DNA from: Bacteroidota bacterium
GTDB taxonomy: Bacteria > Bacteroidota > Bacteroidia > Chitinophagales > Chitinophagaceae
Reading direction: 5' to 3'
Length of the DNA: 64,000 bases
Assembly: GCA_023422835.1 (NCBI GenBank)
Contig: JAFAGI010000010.1
Location: 59,217-123,216, forward strand
In this document: positions 8,673 to 18,560 of the stretch, in pieces
Layout: each line of letters begins with the position of its first letter
Position numbering within the stretch: the stretch's first letter is position 1
The notes under the pieces: model-generated
Databases searched by the model: none
Seen by the model: the letters and a program-made list of their open reading frames with translations, nothing else
What the model was told of the DNA's origin: nothing
Program-made: the position numbers and the translations under genes

Positions 8673-10955
8673 ATGGATTTTATAAAAACATGTATTTTAT
8701 TGTTATCAAGTGCCATTTTTTTAAGTCCTGCATATTCTCAGGAAAAGCTAACCTCTTATGTTGATCCTTTTATTGGTACCGGCGCTGTGGATGGCACCAG
8801 CCTGTCGGGCAGTAATTTCCCGGGCGCTACTGTTCCGTTTGGCTTTGTGCAAGTAAGCCCTGATACAGATAATGAAATATTCAGCCCTGCATCGGGGTAT
8901 AATTACAATGATAAAACGATTGTAGGCTTTAGCCATACGCATTTAAGCGGTACAGGTGTGGCCGATCTTTTTGATGTACTGCTGATGCCCGCTTCAGGTA
9001 ATTTAAAATGGTCGCCGGGTGATGAGAACAAGCCGGGATCAGGCTACAGGTCTGCTTTTTCTCATCAGCAGGAAACGGCAAGGCCGGGTTATTACCAGGT
9101 TAATTTATTGGATTATAATATCAATGCGGAGCTTACTGCCACCGAACATGCAGGTTTTCATCGATATACATTTAATGGCGACGGCCCGGCACGCATCATG
9201 GTTGATCTGGATCATTCACTTAGTAAAAAAAGAGATTACTGGGTTTGCCGGATCCTTGGTGCAGAGATCAGGAAAGTCGATGATTACACCATAGAAGGTT
9301 ACCGGATCATCACCGGTTGGGCAAGAATGCGCAGGGTATATTTTCATGCTAAATTTTCCAAACCGATTACCGGCCATGAAATGGCCTGGGGTACGCACAA
9401 TATTATAAATAAACCTGTTATAAATGGTACTAACATTGTAAGAGCAGCTTTTAATTTTAATGTTAAAAAAGGAGAACAGGTGTTGGTGAAAGTTGGTTTA
9501 TCGTCTGTTAGCGTGAACAATGCCAGGGAAAATCTAAATAGCGAGATAAAAGGATGGGATTTTGATGCAGTAGCCAAACGTGCAGATGCTTGGTGGGAGA
9601 AGGAATTGTCAAACATTCGTATTGATGCAGCTGATGATGTGAAAAAAATATTCTACACAGGTTTATATCATTTATACATTCAGCCTAATAATACCGCCGA
9701 TGTAAATGGTGAATACCAGGGCTCTGATATGGAAGTGAAAAGATCGCTGACTAAAAAGCATTACTCCACATTTTCATTGTGGGATACCTACAGGGCGGCA
9801 CATCCCATGTACACCTTATTAAAACCATCGAAAGATGCTGAGTTTATAAATAGCCTTATTAAACAATATGAGAGTTATGGTTACCTTCCTATATGGCAAT
9901 TATGGAATGATGAAAATTATTGCATGATTGGCAACCACTCTATACCGGTAATAGTTGATGCTGTTGTGAAAGGCATTAAAGGCTTTAATCTTGAAAAAGC
10001 ATATGAAGCCGTTAAGAACTCTTCACTCACAGATCATCCGGGCTCACCCTTTAAGTACCTGCATCAATATGGTTATTTCCCTGAAGAGCTTGAATCACAG
10101 TCTGTTTCTAAGGGTTTAGAAATAGCATTTAATGACTGGTGCGTGGCGCAGTTTGCTAAAAAACTAGGAAAGAATGATGATTATAATTTCTTTATGAAGC
10201 GGGCATCGTATATAAAAAATATCTACGATAGTAAGACCGGTTTTTTTCGCGGTAAAAATAAAGACGGTAAATGGTTAGAGCCCTTCCATCCTTTGCAATA
10301 CGGCGGTAACGGCGGTAACCCGTACACCGAAGGCAATGCCTGGCAGTATTTGTGGTATGTCCCCCATGACATCCCCGGCATGATCGATCTTTTTGGCGGA
10401 AGAGAAAAGTTTATTATAAAGCTTGATGAATTTTTTACTACTGCTGGCGGCGAAGATGCCAAGAATGAAAACGCTTCCGGTTTTATTGGACAGTATGCGC
10501 ATGGCAATGAGCCCAGCCACCATATCGCTTACTTATATAATTATGCCGGCCAGCCATGGAAGACCCAACAGCGGGTTGCAGAAATCATGGATAAATTTTA
10601 TACTACGGACGCTGCAGGATATTCGGGTAATGAAGATTGTGGGCAAATGAGCGCATGGTATATTTTCAGTGCCATGGGTTTTTATCCGGTCAACCCCGCT
10701 AATGGCGTTTACGATATAGGTTCTCCCAGGTTAAATAAAGCAACCATAGATTTGGAAAACGGTAAGCAGTTTACAGTAGTAGCCCATAATGCAGGAGGAA
10801 AAAATATATACGTGCAATCTGTTAGCCTTAACGGAGTTGCTTACAATAAAAATTATATTCTTCACAGTGATATATTGAAAGGAGGCAGGTTGGTTTTTGA
10901 GATGGGCCCATCGCCTTCTTATGGGTGGGCTAAAAAAGCTATTAGCTATAAATAA
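8673..10955 (+). CDS. GH92 family alpha-mannosidase
   Basis: I chose ATG 8673 over the upstream ATG at 8595 because it gives a proper signal peptide (MDFIKTCILLL..SPAYSQ). The 760-residue mature-type protein begins with the GH92 N-terminal signature 'YVDPFIGTG' and 'FPGATVPFGFVQVSPD'. The (alpha/alpha)6 catalytic domain shows 'TFSLWDTYRAAHPMYTL', 'GNEPSHHIAYLYNYAG' and 'GNEDCGQMSAWYIFSAMGFY', all conserved in the family. GH92 enzymes are calcium-dependent inverting exo-alpha-mannosidases acting mostly on alpha-1,2 linkages; the periplasm is the likely place. The exact linkage is not determined by sequence. Confidence 0.93.
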   Translation: MDFIKTCILLLSSAIFLSPAYSQEKLTSYVDPFIGTGAVDGTSLSGSNFPGATVPFGFVQVSPDTDNEIFSPASGYNYNDKTIVGFSHTHLSGTGVADLFDVLLMPASGNLKWSPGDENKPGSGYRSAFSHQQETARPGYYQVNLLDYNINAELTATEHAGFHRYTFNGDGPARIMVDLDHSLSKKRDYWVCRILGAEIRKVDDYTIEGYRIITGWARMRRVYFHAKFSKPITGHEMAWGTHNIINKPVINGTNIVRAAFNFNVKKGEQVLVKVGLSSVSVNNARENLNSEIKGWDFDAVAKRADAWWEKELSNIRIDAADDVKKIFYTGLYHLYIQPNNTADVNGEYQGSDMEVKRSLTKKHYSTFSLWDTYRAAHPMYTLLKPSKDAEFINSLIKQYESYGYLPIWQLWNDENYCMIGNHSIPVIVDAVVKGIKGFNLEKAYEAVKNSSLTDHPGSPFKYLHQYGYFPEELESQSVSKGLEIAFNDWCVAQFAKKLGKNDDYNFFMKRASYIKNIYDSKTGFFRGKNKDGKWLEPFHPLQYGGNGGNPYTEGNAWQYLWYVPHDIPGMIDLFGGREKFIIKLDEFFTTAGGEDAKNENASGFIGQYAHGNEPSHHIAYLYNYAGQPWKTQQRVAEIMDKFYTTDAAGYSGNEDCGQMSAWYIFSAMGFYPVNPANGVYDIGSPRLNKATIDLENGKQFTVVAHNAGGKNIYVQSVSLNGVAYNKNYILHSDILKGGRLVFEMGPSPSYGWAKKAISYK

Positions 10956-11034
10956 TACTCTAAATAAGTGGATCTTTATATTTAATGTGATATCGATAAC
11001 CGGGGCTGCCATCGACTTAGTGGGAATTTCTGCC

Positions 11035-11076
11035 TGCAATGGTTAACCTGGAAAAAGCGATGGGTTAACCGTTGCA
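11035..11076. other. Long inverted repeat built on GGTTAACC
   Basis: TGCAATGGTTAACC (11035-11048) and GGTTAACCGTTGCA (11063-11076) form 14-base arms with one wobble and a 14-base loop. Each arm also contains the self-complementary octamer GGTTAACC. It lies between the GH92 gene and the broken hydrolase and could be a terminator of the first (no U-run seen) or a two-site operator for the second. Confidence 0.5.
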
Positions 11077-11165
11077 CATCCCAAACAAAAAGTAAAGATT
11101 TACAGATAAGATAACACCAAAGTTAAATTTATATTCCCTAAACAAATAAAAGTATAAAACGCATA

Positions 11166-13640
11166 ATGAAATTTCTCTCTTTATTTTTTAAGTGTTGGGT
11201 TTTTATGTTTTTGCCGCTGTTCGGAGCAAATGCACAAACCCAGAAAGCGCCTGCTTATCCGCTGATCACCCATGATCCGTATTTTTCTGTCTGGTCTTTT
11301 ACGGATGCCCTGAATGCATCAACCACCAAACATTGGACGGGTGCGGATCACTCGCTTACAGGTTACTTACAAGTGGATGATACTATCTATCGATTCTTAG
11401 GAAAAGAAAGCAAGACGTATGATGTAGTATTGCCCGCAAGTGACGACACGGCTTACCTTGTCCAATACACTGAACAACAGTCCGAACCGGGATAGCAGGA
11501 GCTCAACTTTGATGTTAGTAAGTGGAGTAACGGAGAGGCGCCGTTCGCCGATGTGGGAAATTATAAAACTCAATGGAAGTCAGATGATCTTTGGGTGCGA
11601 AGAGAATTTACCATAACTGATAATCATGAAAAAGGCCTGTATTTAAAATTAGATCATGATGATAATATAGAAGTGTATTTGAATGGTAAGGAAATTTATC
11701 AAACGGTGGGCTGGGTGCATAAATATATTTACATTCCCATTAAAAATGCGCCGGCTATTTTAAGAAAGGGCAAAAATGTTTTAGCCATTCACATAAAAAA
11801 TACTGACGGCGGCCAACACCTCGATTTTGGCCTGGTAAAGGAAAGAGTTGCTGCCGCATCAAAGGGCATTGTAAATGCCAAGCAAAAAAATGTTGAGATC
11901 AAAGCCACGCAAACCATTTATGATTTCTCCTGCGGGCCTGTAAACCTCAAAGTCACTTTCACTTCGCCGTTAATAATGACCGATCTGGATTTAATGTCAA
12001 GGCCGGTTTCTTATGTTACGTTTAGCACTGCTTCAACAGACGGCAAGGCGCATGCCGTGCAGGTTCTGTTTAATACATCCACCAATCTTGCAGTGAATAC
12101 ACCGGCACAGGAAGTCGGGGCAGAAAAATATTCAGCAAACGGTTTATCTGTTTTAAAAACGGGAACATTATCGCAGGAGGTATTGGCTAAGAAAGGAGAT
12201 GACCTGCGTTTAGATTGGGGATATTTGCATGTGGCTGTACCGCAGGCTGCAAATACATACCAGTTCATCACAGAAAATGAGGAAGTTGCTATTCGCTCAT
12301 TTAGAAATTCCACACGCAATCATGCTGCGCAGCTGAACGGTAAAAGGTTGTGGTTGAATACAAACATTAACCTGGGCAGGAAATCAAGCGCTTCGGCTAA
12401 AATACTTTTGGGCTATGATGACATCTGGTCTATACAATATTTCGGTGAAAACCTACGCCCCTGGTGGAACCGGGATAATAACACAACCATTGAGAAACAA
12501 TTGTCAGCAGCCAATGCTGATTATGCTGCTACCTTAAAAAAATGCAATGTGGTGGATGCGCAAATATACCAGGATGCTTTTAAATCCGGCGGGAAGGAAT
12601 ATGCGAAGCTTTGTGAAATCGCTTACCGGCAGGCTATTGCTGCGCATAAGTTAGTAAGGAGCCCGCAGGGAGAGTTATTATGGTTGTCAAAAGAAAATTA
12701 CAGTAACGGATCTATTAATACAGTTGATCTTACATATCCTTCTGCTCCTTTATTTCTTGTTTACAATCCCGAATTGGAAAAGGGAATGATGAATGGTATT
12801 TTCTATTACAGCGAGAGCGGAAAATGGAAGAAGCCTTTTGCAGCACATGACCTCGGAACTTATCCGGTAGCCAACGGCCAGACATACCCTGAAGATATGC
12901 AGGTTGAAGAATCGGGCAACATGGGGATACTTGCAGCCGCCATTGCGAAGGTGGAAGGCAATGCAAACTATGCTGCGAAGCATTGGGCCACCCTGACTAC
13001 GTGGACGGACTATTTAGTGAAAGAAGGTTTTGATCCTGCCAACCAGTTGTGTACGGATGATTTCGCAGGACATCTGGCACGCAATGCCAATCTTTCCCTG
13101 AAAGCTATTATGGCTATTGAAAGCTATGCTATGCTTGCAAAAATGCTGGGAAAGGAGGATGTTTACCTGGCATACCACAACATCGCAAAAAGCATGGTAC
13201 CACGCTGGATGCAACTGGCTGATGACGGTGATCATTATACTTTAGCTTTTGAAAAGAAAGGCACCTGGAGCCAGAAGTACAACGTGATCTGGGACAGGAT
13301 TTTAAAATATAATATCTTCCCGGAATCCGTGTTCGAAAAAGAAATGAAGTATTACCTCAAGCAACAGCATGGTTTCGGCCTTCCCTTAGATAGCCGGAAA
13401 ACCTATACCAAAAGCGACTGGATCATGTGGACCGCCTGTTTAACAGGCAATATCAGCGATTTTACTGCCTTGGTAAAACCGCTCTATAAATTTGCCACCG
13501 AAACACCTTCGCGCGTGCCGTTAAGCGACTGGCATGAAACTATCGACGGCAGGCAGATCGGCTTCCAGGCAAGAAGCGTAGTGGGTGGTTATTGGATGAA
13601 GGTGCTGGAAGCGAAGTTGAATAATAAGAAAATGAAATAG
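11166..13640 (+). pseudogene. DUF4965/glutaminase-family hydrolase interrupted by one TAG
   Basis: Two open frames, 11166-11495 and a downstream one resuming by 11553, are in the same frame and separated by only one stop, TAG at 11493-11495 (codon 110). Read through, the gene encodes about 824 residues, the full length of this family. It has a signal peptide (to about residue 23), a DUF4964-like start 'YPLITHDPYFSVWSF', a jelly-roll insert 'DNIEVYLNGKEIYQT', DUF5127, and the alpha-helical DUF4965 and C-terminal domains ('LSDWHETIDGRQIGFQARSV'). The context EPG-stop-QELNF suggests that the stop replaced a Trp (TGG to TAG). Family members are secreted and often called glutaminase A, but many sit in glycan loci. 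It is either a recent nonsense mutation or a base-call error. Confidence 0.85.
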
Positions 13641-13992
13641 CCATGAATGATGCCGCACAAACCGGAAAAGGAATGTAGGTGTAGTATCACACTAACTATT
13701 GCAACAATTAAAGATAAAATAAACACATGCAATAGCCACCTCGCTTTAGGCGAGATCAACAGGGAATGAGTACTCTCCCGGTAACTATAGCGAGCAATTT
13801 TATCATAGAGCTGCCATCAATGATACAGCAGTGAAATGTACAAGCATATCAATCAAAAAAAATTATCTTATAAAAACTCTGCGCTCTCTGCGTGAACATT
13901 ATTTTGCATTGTTGTTAAACTTAAAGACATCCTTCGTGCCTTGAGGTCTCCGTGGCAACCCGGTGTTTTATTGAGCTTATCCCGTAACCCAA
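13641..13992. other. Intergenic region between convergent genes
   Basis: Apart from the structured repeat at 13723-13795, the stretch carries fragments of the dispersed repeat ('ctctgcgctctctgcgtgaac' type words near 13880). No coding region is evident. The genes on both sides point towards it. Confidence 0.6.
13723..13795 (+). repeat. Structured element related to the rfbA leader repeats
   Basis: The block starts ACACATGCAATAGCCA and contains ATCAACAGGGAATGAGTA. This closely resembles ACACATGAAATAGCCA and ACCAACCGGGAATGAGTA of the tandem units at 19.9-20.5 kb. CTCGCT (13740-13745) can pair with GGCGAG close by or with AGCGAG at 13789-13794, so two exclusive hairpins are possible. It is not placed in front of a plus-strand gene here, which suggests a dispersed element. 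Confidence 0.5.
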
Positions 13993-14736
13993 TCACAGGA
14001 AATCTTCTATCTCTTTGTTCCTGAAAGGATACGCTTTCAAAAGGCGCAACAGTTTCGCGGATGATAGAATGCTTTTAAGCGCCTCAAAATGGCGAGAGTG
14101 GTGCATGTCTGACCCGCAATAATCGTACATGCCATCTTCCAGGAGCTTGATGGCAGTTTTCTTTACATGGCTGCCGTAATAGCCGGTTATAGCTATGGTG
14201 TTCAACTGCAGCAGGCATCCTTTTTCTTTTAGCTGCCTGAACTGATCATAATTCTCATGATAAAAATTGTACCGCTCTGGGTGGGCCAGGATAGGCGTGT
14301 AGCCCCGCGCTTGCAATTGGAAAAGCGCGTCATGCAGGAAAGGGCTTTCGGCGAGGTAAGACATTTCAACAAGAACATAATTCTTGTAAACAGTCAGAAA
14401 GTCTTCCTTATCTTCCAGCAGCTGCATAAAGCCGTCATTGATCATGTATTCGGCGGCAGTCCTGTATTTAATGTTGATGGAATGGTCTTCAAGGATTTTT
14501 TTCACTTTATTGTATTGTGTAAGAATGCCGTCCCTGGTATTGGGGTAAAAATCTGAATGCACATGCGGGGTTGTGACTAACGAGGTAAAGCCGGCGGAAG
14601 CCATGCTGCTGATAAGCTTTAGTGAATGCTCTGCATTCTTGGCGCCATCGTCCAGTCCGAATATAGTATGGGAGTGAATATCAGTTTTCAGAAAAGAAAA
14701 ATTCTCATTTTCTCTTTTAGAGAAGAAATTAAACAT
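13993..14736 (-). CDS. CpsB/YwqE-type protein-tyrosine phosphatase (PHP fold)
   Basis: The 247-residue protein has the PHP metal-binding start 'TDIHSHTIFGLDDGAK' (His21, His23, Asp29-30), 'VTTPHVH', a C-terminal 'LAHPERY' and 'YCGSDMHH'. This is the CpsB/CapC/YwqE family of manganese-dependent tyrosine phosphatases that remove phosphate from the C-terminal tyrosines of capsule kinases. It is transcribed away from the Wza-Wzc genes with a 214-bp gap to the chosen wza start, and Wzc here has a tyrosine cluster, so the pair fits a kinase/phosphatase control of polymer export. It is probably cytoplasmic; there is no signal peptide. Confidence 0.88.
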   Translation of the reverse strand: MFNFFSKRENENFSFLKTDIHSHTIFGLDDGAKNAEHSLKLISSMASAGFTSLVTTPHVHSDFYPNTRDGILTQYNKVKKILEDHSINIKYRTAAEYMINDGFMQLLEDKEDFLTVYKNYVLVEMSYLAESPFLHDALFQLQARGYTPILAHPERYNFYHENYDQFRQLKEKGCLLQLNTIAITGYYGSHVKKTAIKLLEDGMYDYCGSDMHHSRHFEALKSILSSAKLLRLLKAYPFRNKEIEDFL

Positions 14737-14825
14737 ATGGTCTTGTTTAGCGAAGCGAAATTAAATAATATAAATGTAATATAGTGGATTTTACTGCGCC
14801 GTTGAATTATAATTGCTGGTAATTA

Positions 14826-14856
14826 TTGTTTTGTAAGACACAAGTTTATATTTTTG
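14826..14856 (+). promoter_or_regulatory. Promoter of the wza-wzc operon
   Basis: TTG at 14826-14828, a 20-base spacer, and TATTTTTG at 14849-14856. It matches the Bacteroidota consensus and lies in the divergent gap. With this start the leader to ATG 14951 is about 90 bases. Confidence 0.6.
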
Positions 14857-14950
14857 TTGCATATCTTATATGGATAATAATTTGCTCAATCGCATTAAAT
14901 ATTCTTATTTTGCATGGAATTTGATAGCATTACCATTAAAAAAATATTTC

Positions 14951-15766
14951 ATGCACCTATCATTTCGGTTTATAATTCTGCCATTATTATTCATATGCTT
15001 GCTTAGCTCGTGCAGAACCAACAGGAACCTTGTTTATATGAGTGATTTAAGAGACAGTATAGCAATTTCAGAAGCTATCCTTAATAAAGTAGACGCAAAG
15101 ATCAAAGAAGGCGATATACTTTCTATCTCTGTGAACACTTTAAGCCCCGAATCAAATGCTTTGTTCAATAAAGGTGAAATGATCACTCCGGGAATATCTT
15201 CTACGCCAAACCTTACAGCCTATAGCGGAGCCACTACTTTATCAAACGTTGGTTACCTCGTAGATAAAGAAGGCAATATTAATTTCCCGGTTATAGGGGT
15301 TGTTAAGTTATATGGTTTAACTATTGAGCAGGCAAGACAGAAGTTAACAAGTGAAATTGCCAAACAGACCAAGAATCCCATTGTGAATATACGGTTCATG
15401 AACTTTAAAGTTACGGTGGTGGGCGAAGTCATGAAGCCTGGTACATTTAATATTTCTAATGACAAGATCAATATACTGGAAGCGCTTGGTATGGCCGGGG
15501 ATATGACGCCTTACGGTAAGAGAGAGAATTTATTGGTTGTACGTGAAGATAATGGGGTACGTACGCTTGGCAGGGTAAATATGAATACACGTAATCTTAC
15601 ACAATCGCCTTTCTTTTATCTGCAGCAAAATGATGTGGTGTATGTAGAGCCTGAAAACAAGCAGAAAACTGCACAGGCAGATATGCGCTCCCAACAAATG
15701 ATACCGATTTTCACGGCCTTGATTTCTGCTGCTGCTGTATTAGCTACTGTTTTGTTCAGAAAATAA
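14951..15766 (+). CDS. Wza-like polysaccharide export lipoprotein
   Basis: I chose ATG 14951 rather than 14870 because it gives a proper lipoprotein signal (MHLSFRFIILPLLFICLLSS, Cys21). The product, about 271 residues, has a polysaccharide-biosynthesis export domain ('IKEGDILSISVNTLSPESNA', then 'LVDKEGNINFPVIG'), an SLBB region ('VTVVGEVMKPGTFNI') and a C-terminal hydrophobic helix 'ALISAAAVLATVLF'. Wza forms the outer-membrane channel for surface polysaccharide. It is 13 bp from wzc and clearly in one operon with it. It is shorter than E. coli Wza, as is usual in Bacteroidota. Confidence 0.9.
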   Translation: MHLSFRFIILPLLFICLLSSCRTNRNLVYMSDLRDSIAISEAILNKVDAKIKEGDILSISVNTLSPESNALFNKGEMITPGISSTPNLTAYSGATTLSNVGYLVDKEGNINFPVIGVVKLYGLTIEQARQKLTSEIAKQTKNPIVNIRFMNFKVTVVGEVMKPGTFNISNDKINILEALGMAGDMTPYGKRENLLVVREDNGVRTLGRVNMNTRNLTQSPFFYLQQNDVVYVEPENKQKTAQADMRSQQMIPIFTALISAAAVLATVLFRK

Positions 15767-15779
15767 AAAGTCAATATAT

Positions 15780-18140
15780 ATGCCTGAGTTTGAAAAAAAC
15801 GGAAATAATAATATTGAAGACGTTTCCGAAAAAATAGATTTGCGTGCCGAGCTGAATAAGTATCTCAGATATTGGTATTGGTTTGTTTTGGGCGCTTTGC
15901 TTTGCCTGCTTGCCGGCTGGCTTTACCTGCGTTATACTACTTCTGAGTACAAGATTTCATCTACTCTTTTGATTAAAGATGATAAAAAAGGCAGCGATTT
16001 AGGAGGGGCCGCATTTTCTGATCTTGATATTTTCAAAACCCAGAAAAGTATAGATAATGAAATAGAAGTTTTAAAAAGTAAAAGCCTCATGCAGCGGGTT
16101 TTTGAATTACTACCTTTAAAAGCTTCTGTTTTTGCTGAAGGAAGGCTCAAAAATTCAGAGATATATAAAGATAGTACGGTAATAACCGTAAACGCTATGC
16201 GCGTTGACTCTGCTGCTTACAAAATCAAGGAAGGTATTAAGGTTGAAATCCTTGATAACTTCACTTTCAATCTTACTGACAGTAAGGGAAAAACAAAATA
16301 CAGAAGCGGTGAAGTTATCAATAAGCCTTACGCCCGGTTTGTAGTCAGCCTTGGAAAAGATGTTAAGAATGGAGAAGACTATACGATCCGGTTCAACGAT
16401 CTTCGTTTATATGCGGATAATTATAATAACAAGCTGTCTGTTGCCCCCGTCAATAAGGATGCAAGTGTACTAAACATCTCTATGATTGATGCTTCGCCTG
16501 AAAAAGCCATTGACATTATCAATACTTTAATTACACAATACAATATTGAAGCTATCCAGGACAAGAACCAGATATCTTCCAACACCATTAAGTTCATCGA
16601 TGAACGCCTCATTGGCCTGGTGGGTGAGCTTAGCGGTGTGGAAAGAGACGTGGCAAACCTAAAAGGCAAATATGGCGTTACAGATGTGACCACAGATATA
16701 CAGCGCTATAGCCAGCAGGCCATAGAGTTTTACAAACAACAGGAAGAGGCAAAGATCAAAACCAATGTTATCAATTCCATCCAGTCCTATATGAACCGTC
16801 AGGGGGCTTTGGTGCCCAGTGCATTGGGTATTGAAGATCCGGCTTTGAACGGATTAATACAATCCTATAATGAGCTTCAGCAACAAAGAACTCAATTGCT
16901 CAATACAGAGCAGGAAGGGAGTGTGCTGGTACAAAATGTGGATAAGAATATTGCAAGTTTAAAGTCGCGCATCAATGAAAACCTCAAAGTGATCGAACGC
17001 GGCGCCAACATTGCTCAAAGCAACCTCCAGCGCAACTTCCAGCAGTTCCAGGGTAGCATACAAAATGTGCCGGATGTGGAACGCCAGCTCCTTGAGATCA
17101 GAAGGCAGCAATCCATTAAAGAAGGCATTTATTCTTACCTGTTGCAGAAGAAAGAAGAAGCACAGTTGGCGCTTGTATCCACGCTTGCCAATTCCAGGAC
17201 AATTGATCCCGCAACAGCTACAGATAAACCGGTAAAACCAAAGAAATCCCTGATCCTGTTGGCTTCTTTGGTATTAGGGTTATTGATTCCCTTCATTATT
17301 ATTTACCTGAAGAATCTGTTGGATGATAAAGTCCGCCTGCAATCAGACATTGCCAATAAATCGCAAGTGCCTATCCTGGGCGAAATTGCTGCAAGCACCG
17401 TAGACGATACTTTGGTGGTACAGGAGAAAAGCAGGACGCCTGTTGCAGAAATGTTTCGTTTATTGAGAACAAATTTACAGTTTGCATCGCTGGATAAACC
17501 CTTACAGACTATTCTCACTACTTCCAGCATGAGTGGCGAAGGAAAAACTTTCTTCTGTACCAACCTTGGTGCAAGTATATCGCTTACCGATAAGAAAGTT
17601 GTTGTGCTGGAGTTCGACATCCGAAAGCCCAAGTTACTCTCCGGCCTGGGCATGAAAACCAGGCATGGAATTACACACTATGTTATTAATCACTCACTGA
17701 CTGTTGATGATCTGATCCGTCCTGTTGAAGGTTTGCCTAATTTGTTTGTAATTGGCGCCGGTCCTATACCGCCAAACCCCGCAGAGCTGATACTCAACAA
17801 AAGAGTTGATGAATTATTTGCCGAGCTTCGCAAGAAGTTTGATTATATTATAGTAGACTCATCACCGGTAGGGCAGGTGGCAGACGTATTCTCTCTTAAC
17901 AGAATAGCAGATGCTTGTTTGTATGTAGTGCGTTACAATTACACATTCAAGGAACAGGTCAACATCCTTAATGACATTTACAACAACAAAAAACTTACTA
18001 ATTTAATGGTAGTAATGAATGATGCCAAGAAGCATAATGCTTATGGCTATGGTTACGGTTACGGCTATGGTTATGGATATGGAGAAGTTGTACGAAAGAA
18101 AACAGTCTTCGAAACAATCAGGGGTTGGTTTGGGAAATAG
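15780..18140 (+). CDS. Wzc-type polysaccharide co-polymerase/tyrosine autokinase
   Basis: The 786-residue protein has an N-terminal Wzz domain with TM1 at about 33-50, a long periplasmic coiled-coil region with a GNVR-like segment ('NVPDVERQLLEIRRQQSIKE'), TM2 at about 490-507, and a cytoplasmic BY-kinase domain. Walker A is GEGKT (586-590), Walker A' is 'VVVLEFDIRKP' and Walker B is 'YIIVDSSPVG'. The C-terminus holds seven Tyr-Gly repeats (about residues 755-767), the usual autophosphorylation cluster. Wzc controls polymer length and couples to Wza, and the PHP phosphatase encoded divergently is its likely antagonist. Membrane and kinase parts are fused in one chain, as in proteobacterial Wzc. 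Confidence 0.94.
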   Translation: MPEFEKNGNNNIEDVSEKIDLRAELNKYLRYWYWFVLGALLCLLAGWLYLRYTTSEYKISSTLLIKDDKKGSDLGGAAFSDLDIFKTQKSIDNEIEVLKSKSLMQRVFELLPLKASVFAEGRLKNSEIYKDSTVITVNAMRVDSAAYKIKEGIKVEILDNFTFNLTDSKGKTKYRSGEVINKPYARFVVSLGKDVKNGEDYTIRFNDLRLYADNYNNKLSVAPVNKDASVLNISMIDASPEKAIDIINTLITQYNIEAIQDKNQISSNTIKFIDERLIGLVGELSGVERDVANLKGKYGVTDVTTDIQRYSQQAIEFYKQQEEAKIKTNVINSIQSYMNRQGALVPSALGIEDPALNGLIQSYNELQQQRTQLLNTEQEGSVLVQNVDKNIASLKSRINENLKVIERGANIAQSNLQRNFQQFQGSIQNVPDVERQLLEIRRQQSIKEGIYSYLLQKKEEAQLALVSTLANSRTIDPATATDKPVKPKKSLILLASLVLGLLIPFIIIYLKNLLDDKVRLQSDIANKSQVPILGEIAASTVDDTLVVQEKSRTPVAEMFRLLRTNLQFASLDKPLQTILTTSSMSGEGKTFFCTNLGASISLTDKKVVVLEFDIRKPKLLSGLGMKTRHGITHYVINHSLTVDDLIRPVEGLPNLFVIGAGPIPPNPAELILNKRVDELFAELRKKFDYIIVDSSPVGQVADVFSLNRIADACLYVVRYNYTFKEQVNILNDIYNNKKLTNLMVVMNDAKKHNAYGYGYGYGYGYGYGEVVRKKTVFETIRGWFGK

Positions 18141-18528
18141 TTTTTTTAATTGATAATTGATAATGGATAGTTGATAGTCGAGAGTGGAAATTGATAATGG
18201 ATAGTTGACAAGGCAAGGTAAAAGGCATTGATCCTGAGAGTTTACTCTCTCTGCCCGCATGAACTGATACCTCTCGAAGAAAACGATCCATGGCAGCGGC
18301 ATTGCGATAAACCGCAGCACTGCGTAGGATTAGAAGTAATCCCCGGATTTAGTCTGGCTTAGGGATGAGGTTTGATGGGTGAGAGAAGGTAAGAGGCCAT
18401 TAAAGCCCCAAGACCTAAATAAATCAACAAATACACAAATCAACCATGTGAGCCTGGGCTTGGTGCCAATCAGGATGTTTCTTGTGGTTAGTTAAAAAAG
18501 TACTGAGTAAAGATTTCTTCTGTATTGT
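18141..18528. repeat. Intergenic low-complexity and dispersed repeats
   Basis: Directly after wzc come imperfect repeats of 'ttgataatggatagttgata' (18150-18205). At 18366-18383 lies 'tgaggtttgatgggtgag', exactly repeated at 22696-22713 after rfbC. At 18461-18512 lies a block beginning 'tggtgccaatc' whose partner is at 20260-20312. No gene is seen. Confidence 0.65.
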
Positions 18529-18536
18529 TACCTTCG
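18529..18536 (+). promoter_or_regulatory. Probable -7 box of the dehydrogenase gene
   Basis: TACCTTCG differs from TAnnTTTG by one base and lies 25 bases before ATG 18561. It overlaps the alternative upstream ATG at 18525, which supports the later start. No convincing -33 box is visible. Confidence 0.4.
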
Positions 18537-18560
18537 TGGCAAATTTTTAAATCTGTACAC

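Noticed and set aside
11493..11495. TAG as pyrrolysine or programmed readthrough
   Set aside because: No pyrrolysine genes or readthrough context are visible, and Trp is the natural residue at this place; a point change is simpler.
14870..14950. Earlier ATG for the Wza-like gene
   Set aside because: It would put 27 residues before the lipoprotein signal peptide and starts only 14 bases after the -7 box.
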